Positions 42,976 through 51,601 of a stretch of 64,000 nt of DNA are shown in pieces (positions within the stretch are counted from its first letter, which is position 1; each line of letters opens with the position of its first letter). The translations under genes were made by a program, and so were the position numbers. The DNA lies in assembly GCF_004135585.1 (NCBI RefSeq), contig NZ_CP035501.1, forward strand, positions 1,227,001 through 1,291,000. The letters run 5' to 3'. Under the pieces are notes generated by a model. That model saw only the letters and a list, made by a program, of their open reading frames with translations. It was not told the origin of the DNA and ran no database searches. This DNA is from Sphingosinicella sp. BN140058. Lineage in GTDB: Bacteria; Pseudomonadota; Alphaproteobacteria; Sphingomonadales; Sphingomonadaceae.

Positions 42976-43668
42976 TTGAATTACTCGCGCAGGCAGTTGC
43001 TTGGCGCCGGTGCTGCGGCCGGCCTCATCGCCACCACCGCCCAGGCCGAGAGCCTGGCCAAGATCGTTGCCGGTCTGAATGACGGCGCCCGGGCGCCGAT
43101 GCCGCGCGCCGCTGCCGCGGCCGTGCCGGCACGTCCTCGCGTTCTCGTCGATCCGGTCATCGATCCGCGCCTGCTCGCACGCGCCCGCGCCGCCTTCGAC
43201 GCCAATCGCAACCGCATCCGCCGCACCGATCTGGTCGCGATCACCGATTTCTCGCGTGCCTCGCGCGAGCCGCGCTTCTTCATCCTCGACACCAATACCG
43301 GCAAGGTCTCGAGCCACTATGTCGCGCACGGCCGTGGCTCCGATCCCGATCACAGCGGTTATCTGGAGCATTTCTCCAATGCCTTCGGCTCCAACGCGAC
43401 CTCGGCCGGCGCCTACATCACGGGCGATTATTATAACGGCAAGTACGGCCGCTCGATGAAGGTCAAGGGGCTGGAACGGCGCAACGACAATGCCGAGGGC
43501 CGCGCCATCGTCGTTCACAGCGCCTGGTATGCCGAACCGGAAGTGATCCGCGAACACGGTAAGCTCGGCCGCTCGGAAGGCTGCTTCGCGCTGTCGCACG
43601 CCAGCCTCCAGGAAGTCCTGCGCCGCCTCGGCCCGGGCCACTTCCTCTACGCCGACAAGCTCGCCTGA
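42976..43668 (+). CDS. Secreted murein L,D-transpeptidase-like protein (YkuD_2 type), copy 2
   Basis: 230 residues from TTG 42976. I prefer this start because GGAGGG (42963-42968) is 7 bp upstream and the product begins LNYSRRQLLGAGAAAGLIAT, a clean twin-arginine-like signal; ATG 42946 would add ten residues and no ribosome site. The catalytic stretch VVHSAWYAEPEVIREHGKL, GRSEGCFAL parallels copy 1 almost residue for residue, as do AITDFSRASREPRFFILD and YVAHGRGSDPDHSGYLEHFS. The N-terminal linker between signal and domain is longer here (about 30-80). Likely a tandem duplication. Confidence 0.86.
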   Translation: MNYSRRQLLGAGAAAGLIATTAQAESLAKIVAGLNDGARAPMPRAAAAAVPARPRVLVDPVIDPRLLARARAAFDANRNRIRRTDLVAITDFSRASREPRFFILDTNTGKVSSHYVAHGRGSDPDHSGYLEHFSNAFGSNATSAGAYITGDYYNGKYGRSMKVKGLERRNDNAEGRAIVVHSAWYAEPEVIREHGKLGRSEGCFALSHASLQEVLRRLGPGHFLYADKLA

Positions 43669-43739
43669 ACATCCGGCGCCGGGATCAGCCCGGCGCTGGC
43701 ACCCAATTCGGCAACTCAATTCCCTGCGGGTCCTCCTGA

Positions 43740-43758
43740 AGGGGCCGGGATGGCCCCT
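43740..43758. terminator. Hairpin between convergent genes
   Basis: AGGGGCC-GGGAT-GGCCCCT, a 7-bp stem, lies between the second transpeptidase gene (+) and the NTPase gene (-). No long U-run, so a weak terminator at best. Confidence 0.5.
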
Positions 43759-43764
43759 GATACT

Positions 43765-44358
43765 TCAACAGCTGGTCCGCTGCCCCTGCGAAAAGCAGCG
43801 CGATTTTGGCGCAACACCCAATGCCGCGAGAACGAAGTCGGCGCGGGCAGAGACGCTAGCCAAGGGCAACATGACGGGCGCGTACCCCGCCTCGCGATAA
43901 GCCTGCCGCACGCGCACATAATCGCGCAACGCGGCGTCGAGGCTGTGCCGGCGATCGGCGTCGTTTACGTAGATTTCCGGCCATGGCGGCGCAAGGAAGA
44001 GCCGGTCGTGGCGCTTGCTTTCGATGAGGTCGGTCGGGCGCGGCAGTCCGGACGCAACCATCGCAACCGCCGCGTCCACGATGCCGCGGTCGAAGAAGGT
44101 AAGCCCCTGCGCTGCCGCATGATCCGCCACCGACATGGCAAGCGCCCGCCCGGCGAACGCGGCAGCATCGCGCCACGGGAGCGCTCTCCCGTCTCCCGCG
44201 CGTTCCTCGGCGATGATCCGCCTCCCCGGTTCCGCGACCACCGCATAGCCGCGGCGCGCGAGTTCCTCGAGCAGGGTGGACTTGCCTCCGCCCGAACAGC
44301 CCGAGATCATCACGAAGCATCGGTCGTCGCCATTATTCGTGTGTTGAATCCGCTTCAC
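43765..44358 (-). CDS. AAA-type NTPase/kinase-like ATP-binding protein
   Basis: 197 residues from GTG 44358 with AGGAAG upstream. The P-loop MISGCSGGGKSTLLEELARR is clear, followed by AVVAEPGRRIIAEE, a DRGIVDAAVAM strand-turn and YVNDADRRHSLDAALRDYVR. This is the AAA_28/NadR-like group of small NTPases found widely in proteobacteria without a defined role. The open frame continues 1.4 kb upstream into the hairpin-rich block, but that extension has no protein-like character and is not accepted. Confidence 0.82.
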   Translation of the reverse strand: MKRIQHTNNGDDRCFVMISGCSGGGKSTLLEELARRGYAVVAEPGRRIIAEERAGDGRALPWRDAAAFAGRALAMSVADHAAAQGLTFFDRGIVDAAVAMVASGLPRPTDLIESKRHDRLFLAPPWPEIYVNDADRRHSLDAALRDYVRVRQAYREAGYAPVMLPLASVSARADFVLAALGVAPKSRCFSQGQRTSC

Positions 44359-44399
44359 TTCCGCGCTTCCTATTCGACCCTTTCTGATGACGCGCGGCC

Positions 44400-45990
44400 G
44401 GCCCCTTCCCCATGAGAGAGGGGCCAACCCTTCACGCGCCCGCGCCGATGACGACACGCACGTCTTTGGAGCGGCCTGCGTCTGTTGCTCCTCGCACGAT
44501 CCGCCGAAGCGCATCGCACTGCGCCATGCACAGCTGCAGGGGAGTTCTCGTGGATACCGGGGGCAGTGGAACACGCAAGACGGGCTCGCCGTAAGCGCCA
44601 GTCCTGTGTCGCTCGCGCGGGTCGGGCGACCTTGGCGGGTAGCACGAAGCCGCTTGGGAGACCGGCGCCTGACCGTCGTCATTCCCTCGCACGTTCGCCC
44701 AACAGAATGGGGGCCGGCATCGCTGCCGGCCCCCGATGTCCCAGCCCATGCAGCGCCTGCCGGCGCGGCGCCCGCTGGGCGGGAGGTCGGGTCGGGCGCA
44801 TGCGCCCGGCCGTCCCTGGTTTCGAGGTTCGGACCGAAGGTCCCCCCTCCGGGTCCCGTCGGGGCCGAAGCCCCGGCGGTTCCCTCTGGGTCACGTCGCA
44901 CGCCGAGGCCTGCTTCGCTTCCCGTCTCCGGTTCCGAGCCGGCAGAACCGGCCTTTCCCCGAAGGACCGGCGCGCGATCGAGGCGCAAGCTCCGATCCGC
45001 TTGCCGGGCGGGTCCGCTCCGGAGCCGAAGCTCCCTGACGTTCCCGTTCGGGCGCTGCGTCGGAGTGAAACTCCTGCTCGCACCCTGCCGTCGCGGATGG
45101 GCTATGCCCGTCCGGTCAGGTCCGACGGACGCCTGTGCTGCCAAAGCTTCACGTCGTTCCGTCTTTCGAGGTCGGTGATGGGCCTGAGCCTTCTCGTCCT
45201 TCCTCCCGACCGCATCCTTGCCGAAGCCGGGATGCTTGCCGGTTGCTCTCCGCAGGCCGAGGCCCTTGGATCGCTCCGCGTCCGTCCGCGCCGGGGCGCG
45301 TTCGGTTGCGGCGGCGCCTGTGTGCCGAAGCGCCGGTTTCCGTTCAGGCTTTCCGAGCACGCTCGTCGACCCTGACGTGATTCCTGGCGCGATTGGCCTC
45401 AGGTCGCCTTCGGCTTGGCCGTTTGAGCCGAAGCTCTCCCGGTTGCGCCTGATGTCCCGTTCACCAAGAGCCCTTCCGGCACCGCCATCCCACACCCTTC
45501 GAGCCAAGGCCCGTTGGATCGCGTCCGGCGATATCGTCGTGCCCATCGAGGTCCGCGACACCTGCGGATCGTTCAGGCAGAAGCCCTCGCGGTTCCGCTT
45601 TTTGAGTTCGACTTCAGCCGAAGCTTCGGAAGAACTCACGAGGTCCAAAAGCTCGCGCCATGGGATCCCGTTCAGCCTCCGTTCCAAAGGGTGAACCCTT
45701 CGTCGCGGCAGCCTCGCCGCATCGGCTTCGGGGGCGTTTCCCCGTTGCTTTCGCCGCGTCGGCAATGCCGTTCTCGGGGAGGCCGGCATCACCTACCGGT
45801 GCTCTCGTCATCGTCCGAACCTCGGCCTTGCAACCTCGGTGCGGTCGGCTCCGCAGCGTCCGTATCTCCGTCCGGCTTGCTCCGCGTTTCCGCAGGCTCT
45901 TCCTTCCGGCGACCAAGGAATGCTGTCACGGATTCCGAGTCGCACAAAGCAGAATCCACCTGTGGATAACGGGGATAATGGGGGTTGTTT
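44400..45990 (-). ncRNA. Candidate large structured RNA (hairpin-rich, gene-free block)
   Basis: About 1.6 kb with no credible protein gene. Frames are open on both strands but give Arg/Pro/Ser-rich products with no family motif. At least twelve short, mostly perfect stems occur. Seven have the loop CGAA on the plus strand, i.e. C-UUCG-G tetraloops if transcribed from the minus strand: 44497-44516 (one mismatch), 44861-44874, 45021-45034, 45212-45235, 45322-45333, 45425-45436, 45603-45638. Others are 44400-44425, 44831-44843, 44938-44952, 45062-45074, 45687-45700, 45729-45744, the palindrome 44793-44808, and an 11-bp stem at 44709-44734. Strand, ends and transcription are inference; it matches no RNA family I recognise (not tmRNA, RNase P, 6S or SRP RNA). 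Confidence 0.45.
44709..44734 (-). terminator. Perfect 11-bp hairpin near the end of the structured block
   Basis: GGGGGCCGGCA-TCGC-TGCCGGCCCCC. On the minus strand it is followed by ATTCTGTT, a partial U-tract, so it could be the 3' terminator of the candidate RNA. On the plus strand GATGTCC follows, which does not fit. A UUCG-loop hairpin lies beyond it at 44497-44516, so it may instead be internal. Confidence 0.45.
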
Positions 45991-46096
45991 GGGATCCCAT
46001 GAACAATGTCGAACGCGCACCGGGATTTAGCGCGCAAACTGCACGAACGGACTCAGCCCCCTTGGTCGGGGACCGGCGCCCTCAAGGCGGTCGGGA

Positions 46097-46498
46097 TCAG
46101 GCGTCGGCGCCTTTCGGCGGCTGCGACTCGGGCTTGCGGTCCCGGTTACGCTGGCGGTCGCCGACGCCTTCGAGCGTTCGGCGGGCGAGATCGACGGCGA
46201 GAACCTTGAGCGTGTCGCCGATCGGATTGGCCGCCTTGGCAGCAGCGTGCGATCCCTCTGCAGACGGCTTAGCCTTGCCGGCGCCGGAGGGTGGTGCTCG
46301 CAACGCTGCCGCGGCGGACAGCAAGGCCGCGGCGACGACTTCGCTCACCACTGGATCCTTGGCGAGTTCCACCGCCTTCTTGCCCGCCTTGCGCAACTCC
46401 TTGGGCACCTTGATGCCGCCGACTTCCTTCGGGATCGGATTGGCGGCCTTGCGGGCGCCCTTCTTCTTGCCGTCCTTCTTCTTCTCGCTCTTGGCCAC
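46097..46498 (-). CDS. Lysine/alanine-rich hypothetical protein
   Basis: 133 residues from GTG 46498 behind AGGAGG. The start is highly basic (MAKSEKKKDGKKKGARKAAN), then a helical central part (VPKELRKAGKKAVELAKDP; VVAAALLSAAAAL) and a charged C-terminus (DRQRNRDRKPESQPPKGADA). The Lys/Ala composition is histone-H1-like, so nucleic-acid binding is possible, but no domain is recognised. It is the second gene after the cupredoxin (10 bp gap) and lies beside the candidate structured RNA. Confidence 0.7.
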   Translation of the reverse strand: MAKSEKKKDGKKKGARKAANPIPKEVGGIKVPKELRKAGKKAVELAKDPVVSEVVAAALLSAAAALRAPPSGAGKAKPSAEGSHAAAKAANPIGDTLKVLAVDLARRTLEGVGDRQRNRDRKPESQPPKGADA

Positions 46499-46508
46499 GA
46501 ACGCCTCC

Positions 46509-46907
46509 TTATTCGACGATGATGGTCCCGTTCATGCCGGAGATCCGGTGAACGAAATTGCCACCACGCATCTTGTAGCGGCCGGCCTTGGGCACAAGGA
46601 CGATCGTGCGCGTGGACAAGGACGGGACTTCGATCGCGCCCTTCTTGATCGTGCCGCCGTCGCGTGGGCGCAATTGCCCGGCCGCGAAGAAGTCGGCAGC
46701 GGAAAAGGTCAGGCTTCGATTGCTGTTGTTGACCAGCCGCAGCCGGACCGGCTCACCGGCCTTGAGCCTGATCTCCTTGGGGGCGATGTCCCAGGTGGTG
46801 AGCAACACGTCATATTCCGGCGCCATCCGCCATTCCTGCGCCCGGGCCGGCGCGGCGGTAAAGGCGGCGGCGAAGACGGCGAGGGCTACCAGCAATCGTG
46901 ACTTCAT
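46509..46907 (-). CDS. Periplasmic cupredoxin-like protein
   Basis: 132 residues from ATG 46907 (AGGAGA upstream), with a signal peptide ending near APARAQ. The mature part has the cupredoxin layout: KEIRLKAGEPVRLRLVNNSN (strand pair typical of the fold), NRSLTFSAADFFAAGQL and a C-terminal loop GRYKMRGGNFVHRISGMNGT. In copper-binding members this last loop carries C-x-x-x-H-x-x-x-M; here His and Met are present but no cysteine, so copper binding is doubtful. Likely an electron-transfer relative or a copper-free structural domain. Confidence 0.75.
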   Translation of the reverse strand: MKSRLLVALAVFAAAFTAAPARAQEWRMAPEYDVLLTTWDIAPKEIRLKAGEPVRLRLVNNSNRSLTFSAADFFAAGQLRPRDGGTIKKGAIEVPSLSTRTIVLVPKAGRYKMRGGNFVHRISGMNGTIIVE

Positions 46908-47047
46908 CCGTTTCTCTCCTCGGAGCGCCAGCATGTCCCCCTCAACGCAGGAAAGCAAAGCTCCTTTCCCTCACCATGTTGCAGGCTGCGCCGCGGCCGC
47001 TCCCGCCGATGCTGGTCCTTGCCCCTCTTCTCTTCTAGGCTTGCCGC

Positions 47048-48358
47048 ATGAAATGCCTACGCCTCCTTGCCGCCGCCACCTTGATCATCGCGCCGATGTC
47101 CGCGCAGGCGAAGCTCTCCGGTGCCGAAAGCCGGATCGTCCGCGCGGTCGATCAGGAGCAGGCTCGCACGCTCGGCCTGCTCGAAAATCTGGTCAATCAG
47201 AATAGCGGCTCGCTCAATCTTGCCGGGGTCGAAGCTGTCGGCCGGATGATGCGCGCGGAGCTGGAGCCGCTCGGCTTCGAAGTGCGCTGGGTGCCGATGG
47301 CGCAGGTCGCCCGGGCCGGCCACATCGTCGCCATCCACCGCGGCAGCGGCAAGGGCCGGAAGATGCTGCTGATCGGCCATCTCGACACGGTGTTCGAACC
47401 GGATTCGCCCTTCCAGCACTTTGCCCGCAAGGATGCCGACACGGTCGAGGGGCCGGGGGTCGGAGACGACAAGGGCGGCATGGCGGTGATGGTCGCCGCG
47501 TTGCGCGCGATGAAGGCCGCCGGCACCCTCGCCGCCGCCGATATCGAAATCGTGCTCACCGGCGACGAGGAGGATGCCGGCAATCCGGTCGAGGTTGCGC
47601 GCGGCGACCTCATCGAAGCCGGCAAGCGGGCCGACGTCGCACTCGATTTCGAAGGTCTGTCGCGTGAGAACGGCCAGGACATGGGTTCGATCTCGCGCCG
47701 CGGCTCCGGTAATTGGGAGGTGCGCGCAACCGGGCGGACCGGCCATTCCAGCGGCGTGTTCAGCGCCGCCTCGGGCAACGGCGCCATCTACGAACTCTCG
47801 CGCATCCTCACGGCCTTCCGCACCGAGCTGCCCGAGCCCAACCTCACCTTCAACGTTGGCCTCGTCGTCGGCGGCGCCACCGCCGTGCTCGATGCCAACG
47901 GCATCCGCGGCACCGCCACCGGCAAGACCAACATCATCCCCGAAATCGCGATCGCCAAAGGCGACATCCGCGCTCTGTCGCTCGATCAGTACCGGCGCGT
48001 CACCGACAAGATGCGGGCGATCGTCGCCCGGCACATGCCTGGTTCCGGTGCCGAGATCAGCTTCGACGACGGCGCCTACCCGCCGATGGCGCCGACGGCG
48101 GGCGGACGGGCGCTGCTCGACCGGCTCAACCTGGTCAATCGCGATCTGGGGCTGCCGGAAATGGCGCCGATCGACCCACTGAAGCGCGGCGCCGGCGATA
48201 TCGGCTTCGTCGCCGAACATGTCGACGGCCTCGTCGGCCTCGGCCCGGCCGGCGGCGGATCGCATGCGCCCGGCGAGACCGTCGATGTGCCGAGCCTTTG
48301 GCGGCAGGCGAAGCGCGCCGCCATCCTGATGACCCGCCTCTCCGCCGAAAAACCCTGA
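47048..48358 (+). CDS. M20/M25/M40 family secreted metallopeptidase (carboxypeptidase G2-like)
   Basis: 436 residues with a signal peptide (about 1-20). Di-zinc motifs are LLIGHLDTVFEPDSP (His and Asp), VEGPGVGDDKGGMAV (bridging Asp) and IVLTGDEEDAGNPVEVAR (catalytic Glu followed by zinc Glu); GGGSHAPGETVDV carries the late histidine. The lid region lies at about 220-330. This is the carboxypeptidase G2/glutamate carboxypeptidase type, removing C-terminal Glu or similar residues, in the periplasm. It stands alone upstream of the autotransporter. Confidence 0.92.
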   Translation: MKCLRLLAAATLIIAPMSAQAKLSGAESRIVRAVDQEQARTLGLLENLVNQNSGSLNLAGVEAVGRMMRAELEPLGFEVRWVPMAQVARAGHIVAIHRGSGKGRKMLLIGHLDTVFEPDSPFQHFARKDADTVEGPGVGDDKGGMAVMVAALRAMKAAGTLAAADIEIVLTGDEEDAGNPVEVARGDLIEAGKRADVALDFEGLSRENGQDMGSISRRGSGNWEVRATGRTGHSSGVFSAASGNGAIYELSRILTAFRTELPEPNLTFNVGLVVGGATAVLDANGIRGTATGKTNIIPEIAIAKGDIRALSLDQYRRVTDKMRAIVARHMPGSGAEISFDDGAYPPMAPTAGGRALLDRLNLVNRDLGLPEMAPIDPLKRGAGDIGFVAEHVDGLVGLGPAGGGSHAPGETVDVPSLWRQAKRAAILMTRLSAEKP

Positions 48359-48471
48359 GCGAAACGGAGTCGAAAACCCGGCGAAGCGTGCGCCGGCGGC
48401 TTGTGGATGGCGCAGATCGGGTTCAACCTCCGCCCAGGCCCGCCGCAAGAGCGGCCTTGATGGAGGGGTTG

Positions 48472-50319
48472 ATGTCGCGTTCTCGCCTTGCATTCTCCTG
48501 CGCCGCCGCAGCGGCCTTGCTCTGCGCCACATCCGCTGCCGCGCAGACCGTGGACCGGATCGTCGCCTTCGGCGACAGCTATGCCGACGACGGCAACCTG
48601 TTCGAGCTGCTCAACATTCCGCGGCCCGCAGTTTATCCGAACGGACGCTTTTCCAACGGCACCAATTTCGTCGACACGATGGGCCAATTGCTTGCCGTGC
48701 CGATCGACAATTTCGCGATCGGCGGCGCCTTCACCGGCAACGGCAACATCAACGGCCCCGGCATCCCCGGCTTCGTGACCGAATATCGGTCCTTTCTCGC
48801 GGGCGGCGGCCCGGCTGCCTTCCCCCGAGTCAGCGGCCGGTTCGGCGCCAACGATCTCGCCGTCGTCTCGATCGGCGGCAACGACGCCCGCGCCTACGAG
48901 CGCAGCCTTGGTACCACCCCCAGCGCCGCGCAGATCCAGGGACTGATCGCCGGCGCGCCGGCACAAGCGCAGCTGCGAGTTGGCGAAGCGATGGCCGGCA
49001 TCGATGCGCTGGTCGGCGCCGGCGCCCGCAACATCACCTTCCTGTCCGGCGACGTCGGGCGCCTGCCCGAAGTCGCCGGCGCGCCGATCGCGGCGATCGG
49101 CACCGCTTATGCCAACGCCTTCAATGCCGGCATCCAGGCGCGGCTTGCCGAGACGGCGGCAAGCGGCGTGATCGTCAACTACCTCGATCTGTCGCAGATG
49201 GGCTCGGTGGTCGAGGCCGATCCGGCTGCATTCGGCCTGATCAGCGCCGGCGCCTGCCCGATTGCCTGCGTCACCACCGATCCGGGCCTGCTCGACAAAT
49301 ATCTCTTCTACGTCGATCAATTGCACATGACCTCGGCCGGCTTCGCGATCGTCGGCCGATACGCCGTTCGCCAGCTCGAAGCGCCGCTCCACTTCCAGGC
49401 CCAGAGCGATCTCGGGCTGCAGGCGGCGACGAGCTTCGGCACCACGCTCGAAGGCCGCCTCGATCTGTCGACCGCCCGCACCGGCGGGCGCGGCAGCGGC
49501 CTTTCCATCTATGCCGCGGTCAACGCAGCCGGCCGGGATCATGCCGCCGGCACGACCAACCTCGCCTATGACACCGACACGTTCGGGGTCACGGCGGGCG
49601 CCGAATATGAGCTTGGCGGCGTGATCGCCGGCCTGGCGGTGAACCACAGCCGTCCCCGCGCGGACATGGTCTCCGGCACCGGCGCGATCCGCGCCAAGGC
49701 GTGGCAGGTCGGCGCCTATGCCGGCTGGTCGCACCATGGCGCCTTCGTCCAGGGCCATGCCGGCATCGGCTGGCTCGATTACGATATCGCCCGCACCGCG
49801 GTGATCGACGACATCGCCGCCGATGCAAACGGTCGCACCGTCACCGCCGGCGCCAAGGCCGGCTATCTGCTCGATTTCGGCGGCGTCAGCCTCGGCCCGG
49901 TCGTCGGCCTCCAATACGCCAAGGCGAAGATCGACGCCTATACCGAAACCGGCGATCCGGTGCTGACCTTGAATGTCGGCAAGCAGGACGTGCAGGCGCT
50001 GGTCGGCAGTGCCGGCATCGAGGCGCGGGGCGAGCTCGACGCCGGCGGCCTCGCCGTCCATCCTTTTGCCGCGCTGACCGCCGAAAAGGATTTCGAAGGC
50101 GACGGCCGCACCATTCGCTACGCGGCGACGTCCGCACCGGGGATCTTGAACAGCTTCGTCCTGCCGGATCGCTCCAAGGACATCTATGGCCGCATCGCCG
50201 CCGGTGCCCGCCTCACCTTGGGTGAAGCGGTGGCGCTTTCGGTCGAAGGCAGTACCAGCTTCTCCCAGCAGGGCAGCGACGACGTCGGCGGATTCGTCGG
50301 CCTGACCGTGGGTTTCTGA
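48472..50319 (+). CDS. GDSL/SGNH esterase autotransporter
   Basis: 615 residues from ATG 48472 with GGAGG upstream (ATG 48460 adjacent). Signal peptide to about residue 26, then an SGNH hydrolase passenger: block I IVAFGDSYADDGN, block III SIGGND, and block V YVDQLHMTSAGF (Asp and His). The C-terminal 260 residues form an autotransporter beta-barrel with alternating strands and a terminal SDDVGGFVGLTVGF ending in Phe. Expected to display a lipase/esterase at the cell surface, as EstA of Pseudomonas. The very long antisense and upstream open frames are shadows. Confidence 0.93.
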   Translation: MSRSRLAFSCAAAAALLCATSAAAQTVDRIVAFGDSYADDGNLFELLNIPRPAVYPNGRFSNGTNFVDTMGQLLAVPIDNFAIGGAFTGNGNINGPGIPGFVTEYRSFLAGGGPAAFPRVSGRFGANDLAVVSIGGNDARAYERSLGTTPSAAQIQGLIAGAPAQAQLRVGEAMAGIDALVGAGARNITFLSGDVGRLPEVAGAPIAAIGTAYANAFNAGIQARLAETAASGVIVNYLDLSQMGSVVEADPAAFGLISAGACPIACVTTDPGLLDKYLFYVDQLHMTSAGFAIVGRYAVRQLEAPLHFQAQSDLGLQAATSFGTTLEGRLDLSTARTGGRGSGLSIYAAVNAAGRDHAAGTTNLAYDTDTFGVTAGAEYELGGVIAGLAVNHSRPRADMVSGTGAIRAKAWQVGAYAGWSHHGAFVQGHAGIGWLDYDIARTAVIDDIAADANGRTVTAGAKAGYLLDFGGVSLGPVVGLQYAKAKIDAYTETGDPVLTLNVGKQDVQALVGSAGIEARGELDAGGLAVHPFAALTAEKDFEGDGRTIRYAATSAPGILNSFVLPDRSKDIYGRIAAGARLTLGEAVALSVEGSTSFSQQGSDDVGGFVGLTVGF

Positions 50320-50426
50320 CGGTCCCGACGCGGAGCACGACCGCCTTCGCGCAACCCGCCGCCACTGGTGCAAGGGTCGCGCGTCGCCCACTTGATCCCG
50401 CCCGTTCGCCGCGCCACATGCAGGTC

Positions 50427-50999
50427 ATGCTGATCCAGACCGAAACCACGCCCAATCCGGCCACCCTCAAATTCCTTCCCGGCCAGAAGGTGATGGATGC
50501 GGGCACGCGCGATTTCGCGACGCCCGAAGATGCGGAGGCCTCGCCGCTGGCGGAGGCCTTGTTCTCGCTCGGCGACGTGGAGGGCGTCTTCTTCGGCCGC
50601 GACTTCATTTCGGTCACCGCCGGCCCCGGCACGGAGTGGCGCGACCTCAAGCCCCAGGTGCTCGGCATCCTGCTCGATCATTTCTCCAGCGCAGCGCCCT
50701 TGTTCAAGGCCGCCACCGCGGCCGGGATCACCGTCGATGCGCCCGAAGACTTTGGCGACGACCCCGCCGATGCCGAGATCGTCGAGCAGATTCGCGAGTT
50801 GATCGAGACGCGGGTCCGTCCGGCGGTCGCGCAGGATGGCGGCGACATCGTCTACCGCGGCTTCCGCGGCGGCACCGTCTTCCTTGCCATGCACGGCGCC
50901 TGCTCCGGCTGCCCGTCCTCGACGATGACCCTGAAGAGCGGGATCGAAAGCCTCCTCAAACATTACGTGCCCGAGGTCGAAACCGTCGAAGCGGTCTGA
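50427..50999 (+). CDS. NifU-family Fe-S scaffold/carrier (Nfu)
   Basis: 190 residues from ATG 50427 (MLIQTETTPNPATLKFLPG is the canonical Nfu start; ATG 50418 adds three residues). Two domains: the Nfu N-terminal domain (about 1-90) and the NifU C-terminal domain carrying C-x-x-C in HGACSGCPSST. It binds a [4Fe-4S] cluster between two subunits and passes it to apo-proteins. Its TGA overlaps the tsaB ATG. Clients nearby include MiaB, an Fe-S enzyme, which is suggestive only. Confidence 0.93.
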   Translation: MLIQTETTPNPATLKFLPGQKVMDAGTRDFATPEDAEASPLAEALFSLGDVEGVFFGRDFISVTAGPGTEWRDLKPQVLGILLDHFSSAAPLFKAATAAGITVDAPEDFGDDPADAEIVEQIRELIETRVRPAVAQDGGDIVYRGFRGGTVFLAMHGACSGCPSSTMTLKSGIESLLKHYVPEVETVEAV

Positions 51000-51601
51000 T
51001 GCTGCTCGCGATCGACAGCGCCACGGCGGCCTGCTCGGCGGCGCTGATCGATGGCGCTGCGCTTGTCGATGAGCGGTTCGAACTGGTCGGCCGCGGCCAT
51101 GCCGAGCGGCTGCTGCCGATGATCGAGGAGTTGCTTGGCGGCCGCCGTCCCAGCGGCATCCTGGTCGATTGCGGCCCCGGCAGCTTCACCGGCGTGCGCG
51201 TCGGCCTTGCCGCCGCGCACGGCCTCGCCATCGGCTGGGGAGTACCGCTGCTCGGTTATTCGTCGATGGCGGCGATCGCGGCGACCGCGGACGCGGAGAG
51301 GCTTGCGGTGGCGCTTCACGGAGGACATGGTCAGCTTTTCGTGCAGAGCTTCACCAATGCGCCTCTTCAGCCGGTCGCCGACCTGCAATCCCTGCTTCCG
51401 GACGACGCCGCCCGTGCCTTCGACGAGGCAGTGGTGATCGGCTCCGGCGCGGAGGCCCTGGTCGCCGCCCGCGGCCATGGCGAGGCCCGCAATGCCCTGC
51501 CGCGGGCGGCCGACGCCCGCTTGCTCCCGGAAGCGCTGCGCAGCTTGCCCCCTCGGCCGCTCTACGGCCGGGCGCCCGATGCCAAGCCGCTGCCGCAATG
51601 A
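50999..51601 (+). CDS. tsaB: tRNA t6A synthesis protein TsaB
   Basis: 200 residues, ASKHA-fold partner of TsaD. It opens MLLAIDSATAACSAALIDGA and has the family's VDCGPGSFTGVRVGLAAAHG loop, the second half more divergent as usual. With TsaD, TsaE and a TsaC/Sua5 enzyme (encoded at 35733) it installs threonylcarbamoyl on A37 of ANN-decoding tRNAs. It overlaps nifU by one base and rimI by 4 bp (ATGA). Confidence 0.92.
   Translation: MLLAIDSATAACSAALIDGAALVDERFELVGRGHAERLLPMIEELLGGRRPSGILVDCGPGSFTGVRVGLAAAHGLAIGWGVPLLGYSSMAAIAATADAERLAVALHGGHGQLFVQSFTNAPLQPVADLQSLLPDDAARAFDEAVVIGSGAEALVAARGHGEARNALPRAADARLLPEALRSLPPRPLYGRAPDAKPLPQ

Noticed and set aside
43765..45792. A 675-residue minus-strand open frame extending the small NTPase upstream
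   Set aside because: Only the last 197 residues look like protein. The rest is Arg/Pro/Thr-rich with no motif, and the DNA is full of perfect hairpins; GTG 44358 with an AGGAAG site gives a normal-length NTPase.
47713..48471. N-terminal extension of the autotransporter frame
   Set aside because: It overlaps the M20 peptidase in another frame; ATG 48472 has GGAGG and gives a signal peptide.
48076..50391. A 771-residue minus-strand open frame
   Set aside because: Antisense to the GDSL autotransporter, whose signal peptide, catalytic blocks and beta-barrel end are all clear on the plus strand.
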